DNA from: Folioceros fuciformis
Taxonomy: Eukaryota > Anthocerotophyta > Anthocerotopsida > Anthocerotales
DNA: 42,744 bases
Direction of reading: 5' to 3'
Assembly (NCBI GenBank): GCA_049999805.1
Contig: JBNGIO010005894.1
Location: 1 to 42,744, forward strand
The translations under genes and the position numbers were made by a program. Positions 18,869-29,366 of the stretch are shown here, piece after piece; position 1 is the first letter of the stretch; each line of letters starts with the position of its first letter. The notes under the pieces are model-generated. The model was not told where the DNA came from and did no database searches. It saw only the letters and a program-made list of their open reading frames with translations.

Positions 18869-21800
18869 TCAGTCCTTCACCAACCTCTTCACGCTTGTAC
18901 GAGTACCTTGCTTCGAGTTTCTTCTCGCATGGTGCCGACCAGCTCCAGCTGGAGTGGCACGTGATTTCCGACGACCGCAGGGAAGAGTCTGGAATGTGCA
19001 CGATTTGTCTAGTGGAGTCTCGGGTTCGGGTAGCACCTGGGGTGGAGCTTCGTTTGGTCCCTCTGTGGTGGCGTTGCTGTCGAACCGGGATATTCGTTGC
19101 GTAAGACCTGTACAGGCGAGGAAGCCAGCTATGTCAGTGCTACTTCTCCACCATGGTTTGTCAGGTGGGCATCCTGCTCACCTGGTGGTATGTCTGAGAG
19201 AAAGCGCGATGCTATCTGTTGCTGTCCTCCGTCCATCAGTACATGCGTTACCTAATACACGGCCACGGAGAGGCTTGATGGGTATGCATCGTAGCAGGGA
19301 GTGAAGACCTGGAAAAGGGAAAGAGGGGAACAGGAGCAAGGTGACAGCTTTCACACCATAAAGAACCGTCTTGCTCGTGTCAAAGCTACATAGAATAGTC
19401 TCCTCTGCAGAGGTAAGCGCCATTGTATTGTAAGCAACCAGGACATCAACAACGTTTCCTCATCTGTGTTATCTCGAGGAACTTACCTCCTCTTCAAGTT
19501 CCTCTTCGATTTGAGATAAAGGGGACCTGTCTTCACAGTCCTCACAAGGAACTGGAGCACCTGGGTCCTTCTGTTCAGCTTCTTGGGGTAATTGTGGACT
19601 CTTTCCGAGTTGAGCAAAACTTGTGGAGTCAACAACTGGCAGGACTCCTTCGTTTGCTCGGACGAGGATGACTGAAGTCCATTCCAGACCTTTGGCCTAA
19701 AGGGAAACAAGAAATCGATTATGCCCTTGAGGCTGATTCCCAAATCAGACCGCAGCTGCAGTCATGTTGCATGCCTGCTCCTGCAAAACACTTGCCTGAT
19801 GAATCGTGGATAACGTCACTACGTCATCTCGGGCCTGGGAATCTCCAGAAGGTCCTGTGGCTTCCTTGTGGCTTTGATTAATGTTTGGATCACTGAGCTC
19901 ACCAAGTTCCTGCTCAAAGCTCCTCAGGGCAACATTGTCCAAGAAAGCCCTGAGCTTGAGGACGACAGTTTCCCAAACCTGATTGGATGCGCTACCAGAG
20001 GATGCGTCAAGAGATGCGAGAGTCACCACCTTGCTTGCTTTCCTGTGGCCCTTCTGCTTGCTGCCATATCGATTTTCACCTACATCCATGCCGAAGAATT
20101 CTGGTCAATTCTTGCACATGCATCTGCCTTTGGGATACAAATTTACACAGCAGTTATTTCAGATTAACAAGGTGCTTCCAGAACAGAGACTCCTACCATT
20201 CCTGTGAAGGGATGACAAGGAAGCCTGATAGTCTTTCTCAAATGAAGCAGCTTCTGTTAGGAGCGCTTTGATCCCTGCGAACTCAAAGTTGCCGGCAACT
20301 TGGCCTGGAATTTCTCCTGGTTCTCCGCCAGGGCCGCCTTTCAATCGCTTTGGTTGATTGCCATGCCTCAGGCTCTCCTCCGTCTTTAACTTAGTGGTGT
20401 GACCTACATCTCTGCATGGACCAACTTGTTGCACGACATTCATCACCAGGTCCCGTAATCCCATAGACTTCAGATCATCCTTGGCAGCTGCTACAACCTT
20501 GAGCAACATGTGCAAGCCACCCAGCGACTTGTCTTGCGAATCCGAATTTCTTTTGCTAACCTCAGCTGAAGCGAAACCGGAAAGCTCCTTACACAGCAGA
20601 AGGCCAAGAAGGTGAGAGCGGGTGCATCGCACCGCCTGCATTGCAGGCATTCTGTGAGTAGCCATAAGGTGGGAGATGCAGGCAGAAACTGCAGGACTGG
20701 GATTCTGACAGAACAGGCCATATAGCCGATGGCATGCGAGGTCATCAGATTCGTTGACAACAAGCCGCAATACTGCCACGACATCATCGAAGACTCGCCC
20801 TTTACCGTCACTTGTTCTAGCGCCAGCTGCAGCACTGCCAAGAAATACTTTCCCGTCAACCTGCGTAAGAGAGCAGCCTTTGAACTCACAAGGAATGTCC
20901 CTAGCTCTCAACTGATGAAGCACCTCCACTCCCACTCGATGCACTCGATAAAGCACAGCCATGTCTTGGTACATGATGCCTTGCTTGTGCAATGCACGTA
21001 TTTGATCAGCCACAGCAACCGCCTCACAGTGCTCGTTACGGCATTCACAGATCGTGAGAAGAGGCCCTGGTGGCGACAAAGTCCTGATGGACTTGGGCAT
21101 CCTGTTCTTGTTCCTGACTATCAGGCGTCGTGCAGCTGCAATGATTGCACCCGTACTTCTGAAATTCTGCTCCAGCTTCACAGTGGTCAAATTGGAAAAG
21201 ACGTCTTCACAAGCTAGGAAGTTCGAATACCCAGCAGCCCCCCTCCAGGAGTAGATTTGCTGGTCATCATCTCCCACAATAGTCAGGCATTTGTGACTGC
21301 TGCAAAGTAGTTTCAATAGCTCAAACTGGTCGGAGTCAGTGTCCTGAAACTCATCAACTGCGTTACAAACAATGACGAGACATCAGTGATGACTGAAAGC
21401 ATAACCACAATCCGTGGGAAGACTGCAGCAGAGGATACAGAAGCTGATCATACCCAAAACATAACGAGCACGTACTTCTGGGCGCTGCAGTGTTTCAGGA
21501 TGGTCTTTAAATACGTTGATAGCATGCCTGGTTCCCACCAGACACAGACCAGGAAATGTGAGACTACTTGTAGAATACAACTTTGCAGAGCAGTAGAATG
21601 TGAGGGGACTTCAGCTCACCCGACCTAATGAAAGCGTTGAAATCAACACCGTTGGCATCTTGCAAGACCCGGCAGTACTGGTGATATACCCAGCTGAAGA
21701 TATTATCGTCGTCGGTTAGCGGAGCTTCATCAATAAGGGCACAGCTGTTTTTCTGTCTCTCGAGTTTCAAAATTCGTTGAAGTATCTTCCTCGCCTCCAA

Positions 21801-22821
21801 TCTGAATATAGCTTTCTGCTCTGGTGTACACATCGACACGCCCTGTTTAACAGCGACAGAAGGTGACCATCAAACTATGCCAGAGACAACCGTCTAGTCG
21901 AAACGGGGATCTTCCATTGATTTGTCACACCTTGACACCACCTAGTCAGTACCTCAGCTCTCCCCTGATCCTGCTTGCCAAGAAACCAGTTCTGAACCAG
22001 CTCTTGTAATACTTCCATCTGCAGTGCAGAAAAGCGACGAAGTGTTAGTCTGATGCCGCCTAAACCAAGAGTGTTGAGAAAATAGTAGAGGACTGACCTG
22101 CATCTTCGGCGTAAAGATAACGAAGTCAGGACACAACCCAGCTTGAACAGGGAAAGCCCGGAGAACGGAGAGGCAAAATGAGTGAAACGTTCCGACCCTG
22201 ATGGCAGCCAGACTGCCAAATCCATTACCCCTTCCATCCTTCAGGGTCCTTGCAACAGAGTGTACTCTATAGCGAAGGTCATTTCCTGCTTTTCGAGTAA
22301 ACTGCAAGCAACAAGCAGCACAGTTCATGATCCAAACACCTTCACGCCAAAAAAAAAAAAATTACAATCCACCACACCCAGGCTTGTGGTACCTGACAAC
22401 ATACCGTCAAAGCTAGAATGTCCGCGGGATCCACACCCTGCCATCAGCAACAATTCGTCATTCCAGCTCACATCCAGTTCCAAAAGCTACCACAGAGTCA
22501 TGCAAGTTCAGACCACCTGGGAGATGAGATGCAAAATCCGATGACAAAGAACTAGCGTCTTCCCAGATCCCTGCGAAGCAACGCAATTTGCCCAGAACTT
22601 ATCCAGTGAGCCCCAGAATGTCTGGAGGTGGGAACGACAATGTGATTGAATTGACCCTCATTGTTCCAAAATGTTCCACTCACAGCTGCAGCAAGAATGA
22701 TCAGGGGATGATTGATGGGTGAAGTTACAGCGAGCTTCTGAGGTTGGCTTAACTCGACATACACACCAATCTGGTCACCGCGCTGCGCCACAGGCTCTTG
22801 CAAGGAGGCTGCCATCCGCAT
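18869..22821 (-). CDS. SRS2: UvrD/Rep-type DNA helicase, SRS2-like (plant At4g25120 type)
   Basis: Fourteen exons inferred on the minus strand: 22821-22684, 22570-22517, 22437-22405, 22301-22098, 22018-21953, 21842-21625, 21527-21454, 21357-20197, 20100-19796, 19696-19487, 19404-19357, 19251-19182 and 19107-18869, with all joins in frame to 2,820 nt and 939 residues (that is 13 listed blocks; any further 5' exon would be additional). Motifs in order: PQKLAVTSPINHPLIILAAA then GSGKT (Walker A), VGTFHSFC (Ia), VDEFQDTD (Walker B), GDDDQQIYSWRGA (III), LEQNFRST (IV), TLSTIHQ-AKGLEW (V), RRLFYVALTRARR (VI). This is a 3'-5' SF1A helicase; SRS2-type members act on recombination intermediates in the nucleus. 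One intron (19697-19795) starts with GC. The N-terminus is shorter than I remember for Arabidopsis; in frame, the upstream sequence is open to a TAG near 22884, so a further exon may exist. Confidence 0.92.
19697..19795 (-). other. GC-AG intron in the helicase gene
   Basis: On the minus strand the exon ends ATTCATCAG and the intron starts gcaagt and ends ccctttag before GCCAAAGGTCTGG. Only this splice joins STIHQ to AKGLEW, the invariant motif V of UvrD helicases. The CAG/gcaagt donor is the standard strong context for GC-AG introns. Confidence 0.85.
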
Positions 22822-24190
22822 CCGCAAGGTGTTGGTCGCCTCTACAGTCCGCAAGTTTGAATGTGGCGGGAAGGCAGTGCTCAGGCCACACGACTACCGG
22901 ATGACCGGACTCGCCGATCACCATTTTCCTAGGAACTCTATCAGAATTGTGATAGTAGTGTAGCTGCGCTTTTCACTCACACTTCGCCCAAGTTTTCTAA
23001 TATCCTATTTTACCTACAATAATCGGCTTCTTGTATGCAATGAATGATGCTTGCAAGAGTGCTTGATAAGAGACGAGAGCCTTAGCATAGGGTGTCCATA
23101 TCACCCTGTTTGCTGCTAGTTGAGATGCCTCCAGCCAGGCTCCGTGCAAAAGCCAATAAAATCGAGTCAGCCTAACCCCCTCGGCCTACTGGCCATCTAT
23201 CCCCAACAATGACTCTGTACCGGGACGACGAGCACGGGGAGCAATCCTCGCGATTGCTCGTGCTCGGTGGGGTAACCCAGAAGCTGTCGAATCGTTTGGT
23301 GGGAGATCCACGTCCTACTGGCTACCGGAGTGTCACTGCCAGTCGAGCCACGTTTCCCTAAGGGAATCGCGGGCTCGGGTGGGAAGAGGAAAAGAAGGAG
23401 GAGCCTTTGGTTGAATCAAACGCATCCGCCACCCCCTCGCGGACTGGTTTCGTAATCCCGATTCTCGGATCTCGCACCGCTGCGAACTCGTGACCTCCTC
23501 GCTTGTGTGCCTCATTACGTCCAGGGATGGAGAAGGGATGCTGAGAATCGATCCTGGCTGCCGCTGGCACACCCAGCCAGTCCGCACTTAGGTGGCCACG
23601 GTAGGTCGTTTTCGTGGTCTGCCCCAGCGCCTACAGCGACCTGATTGTTGCGTTGATCTCTTCCCACAGACCCCGTGCCTGGATTGCAAGGAGTCTGCAC
23701 CAGAATTCGGGATATTTTCGAACCCCTTGCTGCCTGAACGGTCCGAGTCCCATTGCTCCGTGCTCTAGCAACCTCCACCGGGCCCGCGCTCCTGCCCTGA
23801 TTGGCACCGTGCCCTCTCCAGGCTTTCCAATGAGAGCCAGACTACGCGCCCGGCCCAGGCCTGGCCTGTGTGCCGAAACGCCAGTAACGAATGGCAATCA
23901 CGGATCCAACGGAGAACGAAGACATTTGTTTCTCTTGGTTTCTTTTCAATACTCCTCAAACTTTGGCTAGAATTCCAAAAACTTATCTTTATTCCCCATA
24001 GGATTTCCCCATGGAATACCGATACGCGTTCGTTCCAAATTTTTGGACGTCACAAACCTACCCGCATTGGTAGTAGAGCGCCATCTAGGCGCTCCCAATG
24101 AAGACAAACATGCAGTTGTCATCAGATTTTGTCTGACACGTCCAAGTTAGTCAATCTGTCACTTTACTGTCACAATCTTGTCATCTTTTA
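22822..24190. other. Helicase 5' region and intergenic
   Basis: No gene recognised. The part 23330-23900 is GC-rich with several overlapping frames on both strands but no domain. A bulged hairpin lies at 23229-23266. A telo-box-like 'ttagggtttagg' occurs at about 24191-24202. Confidence 0.45.
23229..23266. repeat. Inverted repeat, 15-bp stem with a 3-nt bulge
   Basis: CGAGCACG-ggg-AGCAATC (23229-23246) pairs with GATTGCTCGTGCTCG (23252-23266) around a 5-nt loop. It lies about 400 bp upstream of the helicase start. Confidence 0.75.
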
Positions 24191-24264
24191 TTAGGGTTTA
24201 GGTTTGAACATCCATCCTATATGTGCCAAGTTCCCAGCGAACCTCGCAGTGTTCAACCTTGTCA

Positions 24265-24475
24265 ATGTTCCCTCAGCGCTCTCTCTCCATATCCAAGTCC
24301 CTTTCGTGCATTCCTATCTATCGCCACACCCATGTTCCCTCAACGCTCTTTCTTGCCTATATGCACATCCCTTCCATGCATTCTTGTCTATCGCCACACC
24401 CATGTTCTCTCAGCGCTCTCGTTCACATATATGCACATCCCTTCCACGTATTCTTGCTTATTGCCACACTCCTGC
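24265..24475. repeat. Minisatellite, three ~68 bp units
   Basis: Units start 'atgttccctcagcgctctct' at 24265, 24332 and 24402 and include 'atatgcacatcccttccatg' and 'ttcttgtctatcgccacacc'. All three forward frames stay open through it, which explains overlapping open frames here without implying a gene. Confidence 0.85.
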
Positions 24476-24479
24476 TTGC

Positions 24480-25124
24480 ATTTGGTATGAGGTGAAGAGG
24501 AGAAGGGTCCATTCTCATACACTCATTCTCCTCTATCTCCGCACCTCAAGGGTTCCCTCCATACAAGTATCTGCATTCACACTTAAAAAAGATTGCAATA
24601 GCTTATGGAGAATGAAATTTCTATCTTTATTTCGTAGACCATGACTGCAAGCCAAAGCTACAAAGGGTTTCACCCCAAACCACACACACCCTAAGCCACT
24701 AGGAAGATGTCCCCCGTGTACTAAAGACGGTGAATGTGAGCTATCTTTTTTTTTTTTTTTTTTGCAAGAGTCGCTCTAAGAAGGTCGGCAACAAAGTGTG
24801 GGTGTAGAGTAGGATTGCAAAAGACTTGTGGAAATGAACTTGAACCACCTATTTGTGCTTAACACTCTGGTGTGCCTATGAGTGTCCTCTGTCAAGAACC
24901 ATTGGCCCCTATAGGAGTGGCAAGGACCGGTACCCTACATGGTAATCATCTTCCTCTGCAAAACACTTTGTGATATGAGAACTATTTAGAGGCTAAATTA
25001 GCCTTCTAAAGTGTCTTTCGTAGAAGCCAAGTATTCGTCCATGTGTTGAGACAGATGCTTTGCAACATTTGAAATGCTTTTACTCAATTGGTTTGAAGTT
25101 GCTGTAGGATGTTAGCAAACATCC
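24480..25124. other. AT-rich non-coding stretch
   Basis: It contains a 19-T run near 24748. No gene, RNA or clear repeat was recognised. Confidence 0.5.
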
Positions 25125-25440
25125 CTTTTGAAGTTGTGAGAAGCAATCACCTTTGTACATTTTAATCTAGTTTAAATTGCTTGAAAGATGTTGGAAACAA
25201 GTAGCTCAAGTCTCGGCCTTATTCACCGAAGTTGTAGCCCATTTAATGGAAGATATGGAAACCAATGAAGGTCCTCAACTTCCACAACATAATTGATTGC
25301 GGGCTTGAGGGAAGGAGGAGGAGGATGGCATGAGTAAACTGCTTAACATCAGTAGCGTGAGGAACAATTCACACGTGCACGACTCCTCCTCCCTGGTACC
25401 CTCCTAATGATGCATGTCTTTGGTACATGGGCTTCTGAAG
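25125..25440 (+). repeat. Dispersed repeat B, copy 1 (~310 bp)
   Basis: It starts 'gaagttgtgagaagcaatca', continues 'cacctttgtacattttaatc', 'ggaaacaagtagctcaagtc', 'tagcccatttaatgg' and ends with 'cgactcctcctccctggtac'. The same blocks in the same order occur at about 28120-28400, and the first third again at 25435-25565. Confidence 0.75.
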
Positions 25441-25565
25441 TTGTGAGGAGCAATCACCTACGTACATTTTGATCTAGTTTGAATTGCATAAAAGATGTTG
25501 AAAACAAGTGCCTCAAGTCCTAGGTCCTGGTCACCACATTAAATTTCTACATCCCATTTAATTTC
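25435..25565 (+). repeat. Dispersed repeat B, truncated copy
   Basis: It is about 85% like the first 140 bp of the copy at 25125 ('gaagttgtgaggagcaatca', 'gaaaacaagtgcctcaagtc', 'catcccatttaatttcag'). The match stops near 25565, where an unrelated segment starting 'ggctgcgttttcacg' begins. That break may be a transposon boundary. Confidence 0.7.
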
Positions 25566-26554
25566 AGGCTGCGTTTTCACGAGGTTTGTACCAACCAAAA
25601 GACTGTTGGGATTGGTCCACCTTGTTTCATCCGTTTTCCACCAGGTTTTTACTACGGCATGACCTGTACAAGTGGCACATATGTGGATATACCAGATGTG
25701 TCAGGTTTGTACTTGCGCCAAGCGCAGACACAACCCTATTTTTTTGAAAGAAATAGTGTGGACCAATAGGGCTTTACTATATTTATCGACTTAGTAATCT
25801 TTGGGTCCCAAGATTACGTTGTCAATTCACCCCATGTAAGAGCATCCTAGTGCGGCCTATAAGTTGGTCGGGCACTAACATCTGGCAAGTTGGGGCACCC
25901 TATCATAAGCCATTCGGATGGCACACATTCGTGTTAATGGGAGCTCTTCGGAATCAGCATTTCTTTATGACCTCTTCGGTCATTTGCACTCAGCTAGCCC
26001 CACGGGTCTATTCTCATACCGGCATGGGGATTTCAGCAACCCACTCGTCAAGTATTGCATGCTCTAAGCGTTTATCGTCTGAGCTTTCCGACATTGCAGG
26101 CTTTGGGGCAACTGCTATTCATGCCTACCTTGGGCCACTATGGAGGAGAATCGTCTACATATGCTTCTCAACTAGCCGTTCCAACACAGTCGATGCTCCA
26201 GAATAGTAACTCACAGCCAAGTACTTCAAAAGCAAGAAGGAAGAGATGAAGTAAAGAGGAGAGTGAGACGCCAAAAGAAGACACAAAACGGAACTGTGGA
26301 TGCACTTGGAAGGACCACTGGACCATGAGTTCTTGAGGCAACCAAAGCAAGGTGAGAAGCTTTCACTTCAACCGACTACAAGCTTTTGAGTGTGGGGCAT
26401 CATTAGGCTCTCAAGTGTTAATGTTTGTCTACATTTGGCACTGCTATGTATATGGAGGGTGTGTGGAAACCCATCCTACAAAATCTTTTGAGTGTGCACA
26501 AATGTGGGAGTGTATAGACTTTCAACGAATATTTAACTAAGATTTCATGTATCT

Positions 26555-26986
26555 TGTCCCACATGGGTAGACAAATGGCAAAGGGTCTTGATAAAGCTAG
26601 TAGGAGCCTACGACTTTGACAAGGATGCCCAAGCATGTCGCCAAAAGTGGCAGGACACAAACAATGACTACAAGATTGATTGTGTGCGAAATGTATCTGG
26701 AGCTGCAATCCAAGATAAGTGTCAATTTTTTGATATAGTTGATATGTACATGCATGATAGGCCCCATGTGCAATGTAAGGCCCATGTTGATTCTAATGGT
26801 GAGGGTCTTGTGGGTTTTAGATCTAGCAACAAAGATAGTGATAATGTTATGGTGTTAGATCATGATGTTGAAGCATCATGTGTTGCAAGAAAAGGCAAAC
26901 AAGTTCATTCGAGATATGAACAACCAAGGGGCCAAAATTCTAGAGATAGTCAAAGAAATGGAGAAACCACTTTCTTCTCCTAGAGC
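26555..26986 (+). pseudogene. Myb/SANT-like protein remnant of a PIF/Harbinger transposon
   Basis: An open stretch without a good ATG reads TWVDKWQRVLIKLVGAYDFD, then ACRQKWQDTNNDYK, the Trp/Cys/Lys-Trp/Tyr-Lys spacing of the Myb/SANT-like DNA-binding domain that PIF/Harbinger elements encode beside their transposase. The later part (FFDIVDMYMHDRPHV) suits the helix after that domain in such proteins. The convergent transposase remnant lies directly downstream. The N-terminal part of the domain is decayed or lies in another frame upstream. Confidence 0.5.
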
Positions 26987-27545
26987 ACCCTGTTCACACA
27001 TCTCTCCTATATGTGACCGCTTGAAAAGATTCTTACTCATTACAACTCCCACGCCAACCATAATCATAATCCCAAATGAAGCCCTTAGCATTGACCACTA
27101 GCTGAAACAAGCACAAATAATAGCCTTTTCGGTTATAATAATCATGGGCATTGCGTTTTGGGTGAAGTATGGGTATGTGAGAACCATCAATGGCATCAAC
27201 TACATACGGAATACCACAAATGTCTTGAAACTCTTATGCATACCTTTGCATTGTTGCCTCGAAAGAAAACTCAATGTAGTCATCATGCAACTCCTTTCAC
27301 ATGGCTTTGCAAAAGTCCAACACAACCCTATGCACAGCGGTAACACCAACTGAAAATACATCAGCAATAACTATCAAACAATCAACACCAGCCAACCTGT
27401 ATAATGCCATGACCATCCTCGTGTCCACTAGTATGACTTGATGGAACTTCGTGTCTTGTTTCTTCATATGGGAAGTAACAGATTTGCACAAATACTCAAA
27501 CGTATGTACACCTCGCCAGTATGCATACCTCGCCTGTATGCACAC
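26880..27545 (-). pseudogene. PIF/Harbinger transposase remnant (ALP1-like DDE nuclease)
   Basis: On the minus strand the first segment (27545-27297) ends ALYRLAGVDCLIVIADVFSV and GVTAVHRVVLDFCKAM, the N-terminal helix-turn-helix-like part of Harbinger transposases. After a frameshift and one stop the next frame gives CGIPYVVDAIDGSHIPI (first catalytic Asp; about 27180-27210), then DYYNRKGYY and DYDYGWRGSCNE, where the family has a GxPGSxHD second Asp. A further shift gives SKNLFKRSHIGEMCEQGALG. With at least two frameshifts and one stop it is dead. No terminal inverted repeats were identified. Confidence 0.8.
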
Positions 27546-27647
27546 CCCTAAGGACCTCGAAGCGTTCAGCCTATATGCACACCTCTAAGGACCTCGTAGC
27601 ATTTAGCCTATATACACATGCCTAAGAACCTCACACCATTCAGCTTT
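27537..27647. repeat. Minisatellite, three 37-bp units
   Basis: Units of the form 'tatgcacacc(c/t)ctaaggacctcg(a/t)agc(g/a)tt(c/t)agccta' start at 27537, 27574 and 27611. A decayed unit follows to about 27690. Confidence 0.8.
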
Positions 27648-27731
27648 GTGTGCACACGTCTCTCACCTATATGGACACCCCTAATTGTCCCTTAGGTAGA
27701 TTTTTGGGTATTCGCTACTGCACAAGCTACA

Positions 27732-27940
27732 GAAGAGGACGTCCCTTTTGCGCATTCCTCACTATGCAATTAGTTGGAGGTGAAGAGGACGTCCCTTCTG
27801 CGCATTCCTCACTATGCAATTAGTTGGAGGTGAAGAGGACGTCTCTTCTGCGCATTCCTCACTATGCAATTAGTTGGAGGTGAAGAGGATGTCCCTTCTG
27901 CGCATTCCTCACTATGGAATTAGTTGGAGGTGAAGAGGAC
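27732..27940. repeat. Minisatellite, four 50-bp units plus a partial
   Basis: Exact 50-bp periodicity: 'gaagaggacgtcccttctgc' + 'gcattcctcactatgcaatt' + 'agttggaggt' starts at 27732, 27782, 27832 and 27882, with a partial from 27932. Units differ by only one to three bases, so the expansion is recent. Confidence 0.95.
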
Positions 27941-28119
27941 AAGGGGCTGAGACTAAAAGAGCCTTGAATATTGGGTTTTGTTGAAGCCTCACATAGAGAC
28001 AAGAAGCTTTACATCATTTACAAAGGGTTTATTGAATCGGTGCGTAGGTGCTGTAGAATACTAGCTCATGTGCCTTAGAAATTTGTGAGAGCAATTGACA
28101 CAGGCTGGTACTGAGCATG

Positions 28120-28400
28120 TGTTCCCAAGTTGTGAGGAATGATTACCTGTCAACGTTTTCATTCAATGTGGATAGCTACAAACATCCCAAACACAAGTGT
28201 CTGAAGTTCTAATGGTCATGGGCACGAATGCTACAGCCCATTTCATGCAAGGCATGTGGAGATGAAGTGAGCTCCTAAACTTGCACACCTTAATACCCTC
28301 CGGGCTGTAGGGAAGGATGTAGAGGGTGGCAAGTTGGTCACGCGTTCAGGGCTCCTCCTCCTTCTTGATGTCCCCGCAATGTGTGTAAACCTAATGTCTC
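28120..28400 (+). repeat. Dispersed repeat B, copy 2
   Basis: It has the same order of blocks as 25125-25440 ('caagttgtgaggaatgatta', 'tacagcccatttcatg', 'gggctgtagggaaggatg', 'gggctcctcctccttcttg'), but more divergent. Confidence 0.65.
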
Positions 28401-28457
28401 ACGACGCATGTAAACCCTTGGTTTTTTCATGTGTGTGGCTAAGTTGTACTTTAAAAA

Positions 28458-28645
28458 ATGCTGATGTCCTATAGAAACGCTAAGCTTTCAGCACCGGTGG
28501 TAGTTAAGCTTTTTGTTATTCCATATCATGACATTTTGGGAATAGTTAAGCTTTTTGTTATTCCATATTCGAAGGGGCTAGTCCTTTTGGCACTAATACC
28601 TTTTTTGGTACTACTCGGTTGTTCCTCCGACTTTTGGAGTAGATA
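28458..28645 (-). repeat. Dispersed repeat of the 1-1110 family, inverted copy
   Basis: The reverse complement carries 'ctatctactccaaaagtcgg', 'ggaggaacaacc' and two tandem copies of 'aaaatgtcatgatatggaat' plus 'aacaaaaagctta', matching the blocks at 60-275 and 965-1110. Confidence 0.75.
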
Positions 28646-28783
28646 GTATATTACTTTTTATAATATTTAGATATTATTCAACAACTAAACTACTAAAAAT
28701 GCGGGAATCTTGGACTACGCCACCCGGGTTCGACTTCTGCTGGTGGCCGGGCCGGGCTGTGATGGTGTTACGTCTGACAAACC

Positions 28784-28985
28784 TTAGCCACTTCTCCTGA
28801 TCAGGATGGAAAGTGATTCGCTCAGCCTTTTCTGCTTTTTGCATCTACGGCCTGTGGCGAAAAGTGATGGGATTTGGCAAGCCAGCCAGAGCCACTCCTC
28901 CTGATCAGAATGAAAAGCAGCCTTGTGAGCCTTTAACGCTTTTTTCCTCCGGGGGTTTGTGGCCAGAGTGACCGGATTGGCCAGT
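28784..28985. repeat. Diverged tandem duplication, ~105 bp
   Basis: 28784-28880 and 28893-28985 share 'cactcctcctgatcag(g)atg', '(g)agcctttt/aacgctttttt' and 'ggcctgtggcgaaaagtga' / 'gggtttgtggccagagtgac'. It lies in the 5' region of the purine permease gene. Confidence 0.6.
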
Positions 28986-29366
28986 CGAGCGGTTCGGCCT
29001 TTGGAAAGATCTCGAAGTGCAGTTGTCCTGGTGGGAAAGACACTTGTCCTGGAGGGAGGGACGACAGATTCTCACGTTTGCGCTTTGGCCACGATCAGCG
29101 CTCATCAATTCGGACCCGCGTGGAGCAGCATGTCCGGCCACCTTTACGTTGTGGCCCATCCAAAAATCTTTGCTGCTGCCTTTGAAGGCGATTGTCGGTG
29201 CTTCTGCGCATTCACTTTTGGTGCAGATGGAGCTCCTAGGGCCGGCGTGGCGGGCTGGGCTTCTATGATGATGTCTTCGTCGGTTCGTAATGCAGATTTG
29301 GAGGAAACGCGAAGAGTGAAGTGCCGATTTTGAGGAGCCGGGACGTTGCCTTGTTCTGCAGGAACA

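Noticed and set aside
18678-19304. 208-codon plus-strand frame
   Set aside because: It overlaps the last two helicase exons on the other strand, whose frame and motifs are secure.
24191-24202. Telomere-like 'ttagggtttagg'
   Set aside because: Only about two units; this is a common plant promoter telo-box, not an interstitial telomere array.
24204-24644. 146-codon plus-strand frame
   Set aside because: It consists mainly of a three-unit minisatellite that keeps all three frames open.
27537-27940. Regularly spaced repeats that might suggest a CRISPR array
   Set aside because: The repeats are directly adjacent with no unique spacers, and this is a plant nuclear genome.
28715-28745. tRNA-like B-box 'gggttcgacttctgc'
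   Set aside because: No matching A-box, acceptor stem or anticodon arm at the right distance; at most a decayed SINE.
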